In this document: positions 50,930 to 59,492 of the stretch, one piece after another
How the letters are laid out: every line of letters starts with the position of its first letter
Position numbering within the stretch: the first letter of the stretch is position 1
From: Desulfohalobiaceae bacterium
Lineage (GTDB): Bacteria > Desulfobacterota > Desulfovibrionia > Desulfovibrionales > Desulfothermaceae
Direction: 5' to 3'
Assembly (NCBI GenBank): GCA_021737615.1
Contig: JAIPDR010000001.1
Span: forward strand, 1 to 59,669
Length of the DNA: 59,669 nucleotides
Made by a program: the position numbers and the translations under genes
The notes under the pieces: generated by a model
Told to the model about the DNA's origin: nothing
The model's input: the letters and a program-made list of their open reading frames with translations, nothing else
Databases searched by the model: none

Positions 50930-52365
50930 AAGGCCAGTACCTTTTCCCGGTCGCTAAAGGGTTTTTTTTCCCCGTTAATGTCCTGATACGTTTCATGGCC
51001 CTTGCCGGCAATGATGACCGCATCTCCGGGCCCGGCCTCATGCAGGGCCAGCTCGATGGCCCAGGCCCGGTCCGGTTCCTGGATGACCCTGCTTTTTCCC
51101 TCCAGTCCCGGCAGGACCTCCTGCATGATACTCAAAGGGTCTTCGCTGCGGGGATTATCCGAAGTCAGGACAGCCAGATCGGAGTTTTCAGCCACCGCTC
51201 TGCCCATGAGCGGCCGTTTTGCCCGGTCCCGGTCACCGCCGCAGCCGAAGACGACGATCACCCGCTCGAAGTCGATTTCCCGGATGGCCTTCAAGACGCT
51301 GCGCAGGCCCTCAGGGGTATGGGCATAATCGATAAAGACATGCGCTCCAAAAGGGGTCCGGACCCGCTCCAGCCGGCCCGGCACTCCCGGAAACCCGGAG
51401 AGGGAGGCCAGCTCATCCGGGGACAGGCCGAGTTTCAAGCCGGTCGCCTGGACCGCCAGCAGATTCGACGCATTGTGCCGACCCAAAAGGGGAGAGCTGA
51501 TCCGCCACTTTTGGCCGCGATAGGTCATCTCCAGGTCGATTCCCTCCCTGGAGAGTCTAATCAGACGCCCCTGAAGAAAATCATAGTCCTTGACTGCAGC
51601 CGGCTTCAGGCCGAAGCCCAGCCCCGGCCTGGCTGCTGCGGCCAGTCTTTGGCCGTACGGATCGTCCAGATTCAGGATGGGAAAAGGCCTTTTGCCCTTG
51701 TGCAAAGCGAACAGCCTGGACTTGGCCTGGAAATAGTCTTCCATGTCCGAGTGATAGTCAAGGTGATCATGACTGAGATTGCTGAACAGGGCCAGATCGA
51801 AACAAAGTCCGGCAACCCGCTGTTGTACAAGAGCGTGGGAAGAGACTTCCATGCAAACAGTTTCCACTCCAAGGCTCTGCATCTCTGCCAGGAGCCTGTG
51901 GAGTTCCAGGCAGCCCGGTGTGGTCAGGGCGGCCTCCTGTTCATGCCCGGGCCAACGATAGGCGATGGTCCCCAGAAGTCCGCAACTCTTCCCGGCTCCC
52001 TGCAGCAGGTGGTCGAGCCCGTGGGCAATCGTGGTCTTGCCGTTGGTGCCGGTTATTCCCACCAGGGTCGAGGCCATGACCTCGGTCCCGCAGGAGGCGG
52101 CAGCCAATTGCCCCAGGGCCTGATTCGGATCAGGGCTGTAGACAAAGCAGGTTTCTGTACCGGCCTGTCCGGGATCGAAGCGGCAGTTACTGACCACGTA
52201 TCCGGCCCCTTGGCTCAGAGCCAGGGGGATGTACCTCGAGCCTTCAAGCGCTCCGCCGGTCAGGGCTACAAAGACGTCTCCCGGCCGGACCCCGGAGGAA
52301 TGACTGTGGACCTTCAAGCCTGACCTGACCCTGTCCAGAAGCGTGGTCAAAGTTATTTCATTCAT
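50920..52365 (-). CDS. murE: UDP-N-acetylmuramoyl-tripeptide synthetase (meso-diaminopimelate type)
   Basis: A 481-residue Mur ligase that adds the third residue. The ATP loop is LVGITGTNGKTTIAHGLDHL (about 111-130). The amino-acid-selecting motif DNPRSEDP (about 407-414) is the form found in meso-diaminopimelate-adding enzymes rather than lysine-adding ones, so the wall should be the Gram-negative A1-gamma type. MEVSSHALVQQRV and NLSHDHLDYH are also typical. It overlaps the ftsI end by eight bases and murF by ten. Confidence 0.97.
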   Translation of the reverse strand: MNEITLTTLLDRVRSGLKVHSHSSGVRPGDVFVALTGGALEGSRYIPLALSQGAGYVVSNCRFDPGQAGTETCFVYSPDPNQALGQLAAASCGTEVMASTLVGITGTNGKTTIAHGLDHLLQGAGKSCGLLGTIAYRWPGHEQEAALTTPGCLELHRLLAEMQSLGVETVCMEVSSHALVQQRVAGLCFDLALFSNLSHDHLDYHSDMEDYFQAKSRLFALHKGKRPFPILNLDDPYGQRLAAAARPGLGFGLKPAAVKDYDFLQGRLIRLSREGIDLEMTYRGQKWRISSPLLGRHNASNLLAVQATGLKLGLSPDELASLSGFPGVPGRLERVRTPFGAHVFIDYAHTPEGLRSVLKAIREIDFERVIVVFGCGGDRDRAKRPLMGRAVAENSDLAVLTSDNPRSEDPLSIMQEVLPGLEGKSRVIQEPDRAWAIELALHEAGPGDAVIIAGKGHETYQDINGEKKPFSDREKVLALCA

Positions 52366-54346
52366 CGTCGAATTTAAGGGTTAGAACCAGTTTGTCCTTT
52401 TCGTTTTGCGGCCACGGCGTCCCCGGGGCCGGCTTCTGGCCGGAAACCAGCACCCCGCTGCCTTTCATTCTCGGAATCAGGTCCTGTCCGGCCAGGACTT
52501 CGAGGGCCTGACGAAGGGGTACCCCTCTGACATCGGGCACCTTCCCCGGGAGCAGCGAAATCTGCTTTCGGGGCTTGATCCTGGAGATTTCCCTGGTCGT
52601 GTTCAGGGCCGCCTGCTTGCTGTTTTCACCTGTTCCTGCCTGTTCCTGCCTGGCCCAGTAGCCGGGGAAATCATCCGTCCCAGCCACCAGCTCCCGGGCC
52701 ACCTCCCGGACCGCCGGGGCTGCCACCACCCCGCCGTAGTGGCTTTCCCGGGGTTCGTCGACGACCGCCAGGACCAGATACTCCGGCGCCAGGCCCGGAA
52801 ACAGGCCGACAAAGGAGGCCGTATACCTGTCGGCGTATCCTCCCTGTTTCGATGCCTTCTGGGCCGTCCCTGTCTTTCCCCCGACATACATGCCGGGAAT
52901 TCTGGCCTGGGTGCCGGTACCGTCTTCTTCCACCACCTCGACCATCATGGACAGAACCTCCCGGGCTGTCTGTTTCGAAAAGACCCTGACCCTGGAAGCC
53001 CGCTCCCTGGGCTGGGGGGCCTTCAGCAAGCGCAAGGGGACCAACTCCCCATAATTGGCCAGGCACAAATACATCTTGGCCATTTGCAGGGCCGTCATCC
53101 CGAAGCCCTGGCCAAAAGAGGCCGCGATGAGGTCGACCTGGTTCCATTTCCCTGCATCCCTGAAAATCCCTGAGGCCTCCCCCGGCAGTTGCAGTTCAGT
53201 CTTCTGTCCCAGACCGAGCCGGCTCAGGTAGCCGTGGTAGTTGCCGGCCCCGAGCTGAAGCCCGATCTTTCCGGCTCCGATGTTGCTCGAGTACCGGATG
53301 ATCCTGTTCACCGGAAGCCAGCCGTACTCATGGGTGTCCCGAATTTCCTGCCCCGAAAACGTCCAGCTCCCGTTTTCGCAGAAAAAGATGTCCTGGGTGC
53401 GGCAGGTTCCGGTATTCAGGGCAGCAGCCGCCAAAATCGGCTTTATCGTAGATCCCGGCTCAAAGACATCCAGAGCGATCCTGTTTTTCCAGATTTCCGG
53501 GTCTGACTGTGAAAAATTGTTGGGGTTGAAAAAGGGATACTGGGCCCAGGCCAGGATCTCGCCGCTGGAAACCTTGACCACGAGGCAGAGGCCGCTTTTG
53601 GCCCGGTTTTTCAGGACCGTCCCGGCCAAAGCCTCCTCCGCCGCAAATTGAATCTTCTTGTCCAGGGTCAGGACCAGGTCTTTTCCGGCCAGATCATTGC
53701 CCAGCTGCCCCGGGGCAAAGAGGAGCCTGCCCCCGGCATCCCTTTGGACAATGAACTCTTTTTTTTTGCCTGACAAGTGCTGGTTATACGAGCATTCCAG
53801 CCCCTCCAATCCCTCATTGTCCAGACCCACAAAACCCAGTAGCTGTCCTGCCAGATGTCCCTGGGGATAGAAGCGGGCCTTCTCCTGGGTCAGATAGACC
53901 CCGGGAAGACGGGCGGCTCTGATTCGGCTTGCCGTGCGGTCGCTTATCTTCCGAGCCAGCCAGGCAAAGGACCTGTCTTTTTCCAAGGAGCTTTGGATCT
54001 CCCGATTACCTTTTCTCAGTATATCCTGCAAGGTCTCTGCTGTGTGTCCCACCTTTTCGATTTCCGAGGGGCGGGCGAAAACCGAATTGATGCGAACGCT
54101 TTTGGCCAGAAGGTTCCCCCGGGCATCGAAGATTTTTCCCCGCTGTCCATAGGTTGATTTGTGGGTCCAGTATTGACCGGAGGCCTGTCGCGAGAGCCCG
54201 GGGCCCAGGACGACCTGAACATAGTAGGCCCGAGCCCATAATCCGAGCAGGGCGATCCCCAGCAGACAGCCAAGCAGGGCGATCCTGAACTTGATCCAGT
54301 CCAGCCTTGTCGCCCCATTCCCGGAAGTGGCATCCCTTAGCCGCAT
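52358..54346 (-). CDS. ftsI: Septal peptidoglycan transpeptidase FtsI (class B PBP) with PASTA domain
   Basis: A 662-residue penicillin-binding protein. One membrane anchor (about 20-42) precedes the PBP dimer domain and a transpeptidase domain with the three active-site motifs SxxK (FEPGSTIKPILAAAAL), SxN (IIRYSSNIGAGKIG) and KTG (YVGGKTGTAQKASKQGG). The C-terminal 70 residues form one PASTA domain (VPDVRGVPLRQALEVLAGQD), seen in Spo VD-like and many deltaproteobacterial homologues but absent from E. coli FtsI. It crosslinks septal wall with FtsW. It starts just after ftsL and overlaps murE. Confidence 0.97.
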   Translation of the reverse strand: MRLRDATSGNGATRLDWIKFRIALLGCLLGIALLGLWARAYYVQVVLGPGLSRQASGQYWTHKSTYGQRGKIFDARGNLLAKSVRINSVFARPSEIEKVGHTAETLQDILRKGNREIQSSLEKDRSFAWLARKISDRTASRIRAARLPGVYLTQEKARFYPQGHLAGQLLGFVGLDNEGLEGLECSYNQHLSGKKKEFIVQRDAGGRLLFAPGQLGNDLAGKDLVLTLDKKIQFAAEEALAGTVLKNRAKSGLCLVVKVSSGEILAWAQYPFFNPNNFSQSDPEIWKNRIALDVFEPGSTIKPILAAAALNTGTCRTQDIFFCENGSWTFSGQEIRDTHEYGWLPVNRIIRYSSNIGAGKIGLQLGAGNYHGYLSRLGLGQKTELQLPGEASGIFRDAGKWNQVDLIAASFGQGFGMTALQMAKMYLCLANYGELVPLRLLKAPQPRERASRVRVFSKQTAREVLSMMVEVVEEDGTGTQARIPGMYVGGKTGTAQKASKQGGYADRYTASFVGLFPGLAPEYLVLAVVDEPRESHYGGVVAAPAVREVARELVAGTDDFPGYWARQEQAGTGENSKQAALNTTREISRIKPRKQISLLPGKVPDVRGVPLRQALEVLAGQDLIPRMKGSGVLVSGQKPAPGTPWPQNEKDKLVLTLKFDDE

Positions 54347-54347
54347 G

Positions 54348-54626
54348 TCAGGGTCTCAGCCTCCTGATTCTGGATGTTTCCGGGTGATGCAGGTTCAAGT
54401 CCCTGGACAATTCCCGCAGCCTCCGGGAGGAGACCAGGTTCAATCTCTCCAGCTTGAGCTTGTCGTTCAAGTTCTCCTCATGTTCCACCGTGCCTTTCAG
54501 ATCCTCGATCCTGTAGGACAGGTCAACCAGGGCGATATTCAGCCAGACAACAAAAAGAGACAGCATGAGCAGAGTCAGCCCCAGCCCGAACCAGAGAGCG
54601 TGCCAGTTGGTTATTCTCGTCATCAT
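54348..54626 (-). CDS. ftsL: FtsL-like divisome protein
   Basis: A 92-residue bitopic protein at the ftsL position between rsmH and ftsI. A short N-terminus is followed by one membrane segment (LWFGLGLTLLMLSLFVVWLN) and a periplasmic helix with coiled-coil character (DLSYRIEDLKGTVEHEENLN, then KLKLERLNLVSSRRLRELSR). FtsL sequences diverge strongly, so the call rests on topology, length and place in the cluster. I take the ATG at 54626; 54668 would add 14 residues that look unrelated. Two bases separate its stop from ftsI. Confidence 0.82.
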   Translation of the reverse strand: MMTRITNWHALWFGLGLTLLMLSLFVVWLNIALVDLSYRIEDLKGTVEHEENLNDKLKLERLNLVSSRRLRELSRDLNLHHPETSRIRRLRP

Positions 54627-54744
54627 GCCTTTGCTGATTTTGGTTGTTTTGATACCAGCCGTTGGCATCGATCGGTTTTTGAAACTGCCGCCAACAAAAA
54701 AACTTCCAAAGGGTTTTGAGACCCGGGGTTGTATTTTAGGCCGG

Positions 54745-55695
54745 CTAGCGCGCCTCGGCCACCCTGAGTTTGGCGCTCCTGGCCCGCGGATTGTCCCGAA
54801 TTTCCTCCTGTCCCGGCGTCAGCGGCTTTTTGGTCAAAATTTTGAGCACAGCCGTATGGGCACACCGGCAATAAAGCTGTTCCGGCGGACAGATACAGTC
54901 CCTGGCATGCTGCCGGAACCAGTGCTTGACTATCCTGTCTTCCAAGGAATGGAAAGAAATGACTGCGATTCTCCCCCCCTGATGGACATAGCCGGGGATC
55001 TTTTCCAGAAAAGTGTTCAAATCTTCGAGTTCGGAGTTGACCGCTATCCTGAGGGCCTGAAATGATCTGGTTGCGGGATGGTTTCTGGCCGTATGGCGCA
55101 TCTTGGGCGGATAGGCCATTTTGATGATCTCGGCTAATTCCTGTGTGCTTTCGATGGGCTTTTTCTGCCTGCGTTCGACGATTCTCCCGGCAATGCGGCC
55201 GGCCATGGGCTCCTGGCCGTACTCCCTGATGACCCTCGTGAGCTGCTCTCTTGAACGTCTGTTTATCAGAGACCGAGCCGATTCCAGACCGCTGCCCGGG
55301 TCCAGGCGCATGTCCAGGGCCCCGTCATGTATGAAGCTGAAACCCCGATCCGGATCTTCCAGCTGCCAGGAGGAGAAGCCCAGATCCAGGATCGCGCCGT
55401 GGACCTTTTCCCAGCCTGTCTCCTGAAGGGCCTGATCAAAATGGGCAAAAGAACCGTGGGCATAGTCCACCGCCCCCTTGTACCCGCCTGCGTTGAGGAT
55501 TTCTTCAGCCCGATCCAGGGCCGCGGGATCTTTGTCGATGCCCAGTATCCGGGCCATGCCCCGGGTTTTCTGCAGCAAAGCCGCGCTGTGCCCTCCCAGC
55601 CCCAGGGTTCCGTCCAGATACCTGCCCCCCGGTTTCGGGGTGATCCAGTCCAGGACCTCTGCGGACATGACCGGGATATGTTTGCTTCCTTTCAT
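54745..55695 (-). CDS. rsmH: 16S rRNA (cytosine1402-N4)-methyltransferase RsmH (MraW)
   Basis: A 316-residue SAM-dependent methyltransferase for C1402 in the decoding centre of 16S rRNA. It begins KHIPVMSAEVLDWITPKPGG; the SAM motif is YLDGTLGLGGHSAALLQKTR (about 30-49), then GIDKDPAALDRAEEIL, and the C-terminal signature IAVISFHSLEDRIVKHWFRQ (about 237-256) is complete. It is second in the division cluster, about 100 bases after mraZ, as in most bacteria. Confidence 0.98.
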   Translation of the reverse strand: MKGSKHIPVMSAEVLDWITPKPGGRYLDGTLGLGGHSAALLQKTRGMARILGIDKDPAALDRAEEILNAGGYKGAVDYAHGSFAHFDQALQETGWEKVHGAILDLGFSSWQLEDPDRGFSFIHDGALDMRLDPGSGLESARSLINRRSREQLTRVIREYGQEPMAGRIAGRIVERRQKKPIESTQELAEIIKMAYPPKMRHTARNHPATRSFQALRIAVNSELEDLNTFLEKIPGYVHQGGRIAVISFHSLEDRIVKHWFRQHARDCICPPEQLYCRCAHTAVLKILTKKPLTPGQEEIRDNPRARSAKLRVAEAR

Positions 55696-55798
55696 GGGTT
55701 GGGCTCTTTGTAGGTCAAAGAACTTTACTTGTTTTGCCTTTTTAATTCAACGATCAGGCTTTCGGAGCCTAAGGCCGGGCGGACGACATGGCCCGGTC

Positions 55799-56257
55799 TC
55801 AGATACACAGCTCGAAACCCTGGCTCTGCAAATCGCCCATGATCTGGTCGTAGTTCTCCTCCAAATGCCTGCGCTGCTTTTCAAACAGGTCCCTGTTCAT
55901 GATCTCGAACTTGCGGCCCACACCGGCCAGGACGACCTCTTTATCCAATTTCGCATAACTCCTCAAATGCGGTGGAACCAGTACCCGGCCCTGCTTGTCG
56001 ATCAGGGCTTCCACCGCCCCGGCAATGAAAAACCGCTGAAAGGTACGGACACTCTGATGCATCTGGTTCAACTGATAGAAACTCGACTCGATCTTTCCCC
56101 ACTCGGACAGAGTGTAGCAGGCCACACAGCCGTCGAAATTGGTGAGCATCAACCTGGACCGGGGGTCGTCATTGACCACGATTTCCCGATATTCAGGGGG
56201 AAGCATCAGTCTGCCCTTGGCATCCAGGCTTCTGTGGGAATGTCCTCGAAACCACAT
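55799..56257 (-). CDS. mraZ: Transcriptional regulator MraZ
   Basis: A 152-residue protein with two AbrB/SpoVT-like MraZ domains. It opens MWFRGHSHRSLDAKGRLMLP, the highly conserved first repeat (DAKGRL), and the second repeat reads VEALIDKQGRVLVPPHLRSY (DKQGR). MraZ forms a ring-shaped oligomer and represses the division cluster by binding repeated TGGGN boxes. I start it at 56257 to give the universal N-terminus; an upstream ATG at 56314 would place the likely operator inside the coding region. Confidence 0.95.
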   Translation of the reverse strand: MWFRGHSHRSLDAKGRLMLPPEYREIVVNDDPRSRLMLTNFDGCVACYTLSEWGKIESSFYQLNQMHQSVRTFQRFFIAGAVEALIDKQGRVLVPPHLRSYAKLDKEVVLAGVGRKFEIMNRDLFEKQRRHLEENYDQIMGDLQSQGFELCI

Positions 56258-56259
56258 AG

Positions 56260-56284
56260 TACTACTTCTAACCACCTTTTCCCA
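56260..56284 (-). promoter_or_regulatory. MraZ operator boxes upstream of mraZ
   Basis: On the minus strand TGGGA (56284-56280), TGGTT (56274-56270) and TAGTA (56264-56260) are spaced exactly ten bases apart, with five-base spacers. This is the architecture of the TGGGN operator bound by MraZ in E. coli, though only the first box is a full match. A consensus TTGACA (56309-56314) lies upstream with a poor -10. Confidence 0.7.
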
Positions 56285-56476
56285 CATGCTGGCAAAGAAA
56301 TTTCCTGCTGTCAAGGTTTTTTATAGAAACCTTGTTAACCTGGAACAGGCTTGTTTGCCGAATCAACTGCCCGCCAAAGAACAAATCTTTGTGGCTCGTG
56401 CCGTGCCCTTGTCAAAAAACGGGAAATGAGGTACCAGAAAAATAAGCTGTCCCAACTTTTTGCCTGAGGAGGATTT

Positions 56477-57853
56477 ATGCAGAGGAAAAAAATCGTTTTG
56501 CCTGAATCGGAAATGCCCCGGCAATGGTACAACATCATGGCCGACATGCCCACTCCCATGGAACCGCCGCTACACCCGGGCACAGGGGAACCGGCCGGCC
56601 CTGACGACCTGTCTCCGATTTTCCCCATGAACCTCATCGAGCAGGAAGTCAGCACCAAGCGCTGGATAGATATCCCGGAAGAGGTCCTTGAAAAATACCT
56701 CATCTGGCGTCCCACCCCCCTCTACAGGGCCTACAACCTGGAAAAACACCTCAAGACCCCGGCCAGAATCTATTATAAAAACGAAGGGGTCAGCCCGGCC
56801 GGCAGCCACAAACCGAACACGGCCCTAGCCCAGGCCTACTACAACAAGGAGGCCGGGACCAGACGGATCACCACCGAAACCGGGGCCGGGCAGTGGGGGA
56901 GCGCCCTGTCCATGTGCTGTTCCTTCTTCGGCCTCGAATGCAAGGTCTTCATGGTCAAAATCAGCTACAACCAGAAACCCTACCGCAGGCTGATGATGGA
57001 GACCTGGGGGGCGACCTGCACCGCGAGTCCGAGCACCGAGACCGGGGCCGGGCGTTCCATCCTGGAAAAAAATCCCGATTCTCCAGGAAGCCTGGGTATG
57101 GCCATCAGCGAGGCGGTTGAAGCCGCGGTGGGAGATGAAAACACCAAGTACTCCCTGGGCAGCGTCTTGAACCATGTCATGCTCCACCAGACCATCAACG
57201 GCCTGGAGACCCAGAAACAGCTGGAGATGGCCGGGGACTATCCGGACGTGGTCATCGGCTGTGCCGGCGGGGGGAGCAATTTCGCCGGAAACTGCCTGCC
57301 CTTTGTCCGGGATAAGATCCACGGCAAAGAGATCGACATCATCGGGGTGGAGCCCAGTTCCTGTCCGACCATGTCCCGGGGTCCCTTTGCCTATGATTTC
57401 GGGGACACGGTCCAGATGACCCCGTTGATGCCCATGCACACCCTGGGACACGATTTCGTCCCCGCCCCCATCCACGCCGGCGGGCTCAGGTACCACGGCA
57501 TGGCCCCGATACTCAGCCAACTCCTTCTGGACAAGCTGATCAGAGCCGAAAACATCAATCAGTTGGAGACCTTCCAGGCAGGGATCACCTTTGCCCGGAC
57601 CGAAGGCTTCATCAGCGCGCCGGAGTGCAACCACGCCGTGGCCATGACCATCCGGGAAGCACTGAAGGCCAGGGAAGAAGGCAGGGAGAAAACCATCCTC
57701 TGCAACTGGAGCGGCCACGGTCTGGTGGACATGGCCGCCTATGAGGCCTATCTTTCCGGGCAGCTTTCGGATCAGCCCCTGCCGGAAGAGGAGATTACCA
57801 GGGCCCTGGAGGCCATTGCCCCCTTGCCCAAACCCAGGCAGTACACCGGATAA
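56477..57853 (+). CDS. trpB: TrpB2-type tryptophan synthase beta chain
   Basis: A 458-residue PLP enzyme of the TrpB2 subgroup, longer at the N-terminus than the E. coli type. It condenses indole and serine to tryptophan. [16 protein letters not shown] and [19 protein letters not shown] contain the PLP-binding lysine (SHKPN, about 115). [16 protein letters not shown] (about 133-148), the phosphate loop [18 protein letters not shown] (about 257-274) and [16 protein letters not shown] are conserved. TrpB2 proteins usually act without tight TrpA pairing, and none is nearby. GAGGAGG lies just before the ATG. It is divergent from mraZ and followed by a small Cys protein gene. Confidence 0.95.
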   Translation: MQRKKIVLPESEMPRQWYNIMADMPTPMEPPLHPGTGEPAGPDDLSPIFPMNLIEQEVSTKRWIDIPEEVLEKYLIWRPTPLYRAYNLEKHLKTPARIYYKNEGVSPAGSHKPNTALAQAYYNKEAGTRRITTETGAGQWGSALSMCCSFFGLECKVFMVKISYNQKPYRRLMMETWGATCTASPSTETGAGRSILEKNPDSPGSLGMAISEAVEAAVGDENTKYSLGSVLNHVMLHQTINGLETQKQLEMAGDYPDVVIGCAGGGSNFAGNCLPFVRDKIHGKEIDIIGVEPSSCPTMSRGPFAYDFGDTVQMTPLMPMHTLGHDFVPAPIHAGGLRYHGMAPILSQLLLDKLIRAENINQLETFQAGITFARTEGFISAPECNHAVAMTIREALKAREEGREKTILCNWSGHGLVDMAAYEAYLSGQLSDQPLPEEEITRALEAIAPLPKPRQYTG

Positions 57854-57857
57854 CGCC

Positions 57858-58151
57858 ATGCAGAACAAGCCAAAAGAGAACGCCGGCCCGCCGGCTGAAG
57901 ATTTCCGGATCCGTTGCCCGCGGCTTGGCCATCAGGTGGGGTTTTCCTATTGCAGACAGGAGAATGAGGGGCTGCCCTGCTTCAAGACCCTTGACTGCTG
58001 GCATATGCATTTTCCGGTGCAGCAGTACCTGAGCCGGGAGCTGACCGCGCGGGAATGGGAGCGGGCCTTCCCCCGGGCCGGACCGCAAAAACTGAGCTCC
58101 CTTCTGGAATTGATCCGGAAGGCTCAGAAGAGGACCCCTGCATCGAAGTAA
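57858..58151 (+). CDS. Small four-cysteine protein after trpB2, function unknown
   Basis: A 97-residue soluble protein that starts four bases after the trpB2 stop. Four cysteines sit in a compact N-terminal segment: CPRLGHQVGFSYCRQENEGL, then PCFKTLDCWHMHF (about residues 20-51), with neighbouring histidines, a plausible zinc or iron-sulfur site. The rest is helical and charged (LSRELTAREWERAFPR). I do not recognise a family name. The tight spacing suggests translation with trpB2. The stop is followed by a perfect 17-bp stem-loop facing trpD. Confidence 0.75.
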   Translation: MQNKPKENAGPPAEDFRIRCPRLGHQVGFSYCRQENEGLPCFKTLDCWHMHFPVQQYLSRELTAREWERAFPRAGPQKLSSLLELIRKAQKRTPASK

Positions 58152-58155
58152 TTTT

Positions 58156-58209
58156 TACCAGGTTTTGCCCTTCAGATCTTAAAGATTTAAAGGGCAAAAC
58201 CTGGTATCA
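58156..58209 (-). other. Stop-codon-abutting stem-loop between the Cys protein and trpD
   Basis: The arms 58156-58172 (TACCAGGTTTTGCCCTT) and 58190-58206 are a perfect 17-bp inverted repeat with a 17-base AT-rich loop. The right arm ends at the base next to the trpD stop (58207-58209). It lies between convergent genes, but neither side has a U-tract. Confidence 0.85.
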
Positions 58210-59286
58210 GAGCTCCTTCCTGACAAAGGGGGCGCAGCGCCTGGTAAAGGAAATCAGTTCCTCGAGCTTCTTCCAGGCCTTTCCGGAATCAATGACCTCG
58301 TTGGCCCGGTCGATTCCTTCCCGGAAGCTGTTGTCCAGACCGCCGATCACAAAGGCGGCCGCCGCATTGACAGCCACCAGGTCCCGTTTCGGACCGGCCC
58401 CGCCTTCAAGGACTTCCCGGATAATCCGGGCGTTTTCCCGGGCATTGCCCCCCCTTATGTCCGCCGGTTCAGCCCGGGACAGGCCGTAATCCTCGGGGAA
58501 ATAATCCCGGGTCTCGATTTCGCCGTCTTTGAGGCTGGAGATCCTGGTCGGACCGCAGAGACTGATCTCATCCAGCGTGGATTCCCCGCAGAAGACAAAG
58601 GCCCTTTTCAGGCCCAGCCTTTGGAGCACTCCGGCCATTTTTTCCGTCAGTTCCGGGCTGTAGACACCCAGGGCCTGACATTCGCTCCCGGCCGGGTTGA
58701 TCAAGGGGCTGATCAGATTGAATATGGTCCTGATCCCGATTTCCATCCGCGGACCGGAGACATGGCTCAGGCCCATATGAAACAGGGGGGCATAGAGAAA
58801 GGCGATTCCTGTTTCAGCCACACATCGCTGGGCATCGGAACGGGATATATCCAGATTCAGCCCCAGAGCCTCCAGGACATCGCCGCTGCCGCAATAGGTT
58901 GAATCGGCCCGATAGCCGTGCTTGATCACTTCCAGACCGCCCGCAGCCACGACCAGGGCCACTGCAGTGGAGACATTGAAGGTGTTCGTGGCATCCTCTC
59001 CGAGCCTGCAGGTATTCATGACCGTTTCTTCTTCTATATTGATCTCCCCCCTGTCCAGGTTGACCCCGGACTTTTCGGAGTCGATCCCCAGGGACTCCGC
59101 CCGCATCCCTTTGGCCGCGCCGACGATTTCCTCTTCAGTCTCCCCCTTCAGACGCAGGCCAGTCACCAGGGAGCCAAGCTGGGCCGGTGTGACCTGTCCG
59201 TTCAAAATCTCCTGCATCACCACCTGCATTTCCCCCTCCTGCAGGCTCTGGCCCCGAACCACTTTTACGATGGCCTCTTTGATCAT
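58207..59286 (-). CDS. trpD: Anthranilate phosphoribosyltransferase family protein (TrpD), variant loops
   Basis: A 359-residue protein with the TrpD fold throughout: RGQSLQEGEMQVVMQEILNG near the start, FNVSTAVALVVAAGGLEVIK, GSGDVLEALGL, IGIRTIFNLISPLINPAGSE (about 202-221), ESTLDEISLCGPTRISSLKD and the C-terminal VAVNAAAAFVIGG. The canonical PRPP loop GTGGD is replaced by CRLGED (about 93-98), and KHGNR by KHGYR (about 121-125). True TrpD joins anthranilate to PRPP; these changes touch both sites, so activity or specificity may differ. It converges with the trpB2 gene pair, and no other trp gene is seen. Confidence 0.87.
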   Translation of the reverse strand: MIKEAIVKVVRGQSLQEGEMQVVMQEILNGQVTPAQLGSLVTGLRLKGETEEEIVGAAKGMRAESLGIDSEKSGVNLDRGEINIEEETVMNTCRLGEDATNTFNVSTAVALVVAAGGLEVIKHGYRADSTYCGSGDVLEALGLNLDISRSDAQRCVAETGIAFLYAPLFHMGLSHVSGPRMEIGIRTIFNLISPLINPAGSECQALGVYSPELTEKMAGVLQRLGLKRAFVFCGESTLDEISLCGPTRISSLKDGEIETRDYFPEDYGLSRAEPADIRGGNARENARIIREVLEGGAGPKRDLVAVNAAAAFVIGGLDNSFREGIDRANEVIDSGKAWKKLEELISFTRRCAPFVRKEL

Positions 59287-59492
59287 CTATCCCCCTCATG
59301 CTTGGCTGAATTCCCGTTCCCATATCCTTATTCAGGGAGCGATGGTACTCTAAAAATGATCAAGAGCCAATCAAAAGGACGACTCTTTTTTCAGATTTTA
59401 TTGCAGACGGTGCCAGTTGACTTTGACTATTTTCCGGTATAGGCTGGCTTATTGAATTGACTCAGATTTCCTAGGATAACAAGGGATATTTT

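Noticed and set aside
50995-52323. 442-codon plus-strand frame opposite murE
   Set aside because: Antisense shadow; MurE motifs on the minus strand are complete.
58156-58206. Stem-loop as a classical bidirectional terminator between convergent genes
   Set aside because: The stem is perfect, but neither side has a U-tract, so it was listed as an uncharacterised stop-proximal structure.
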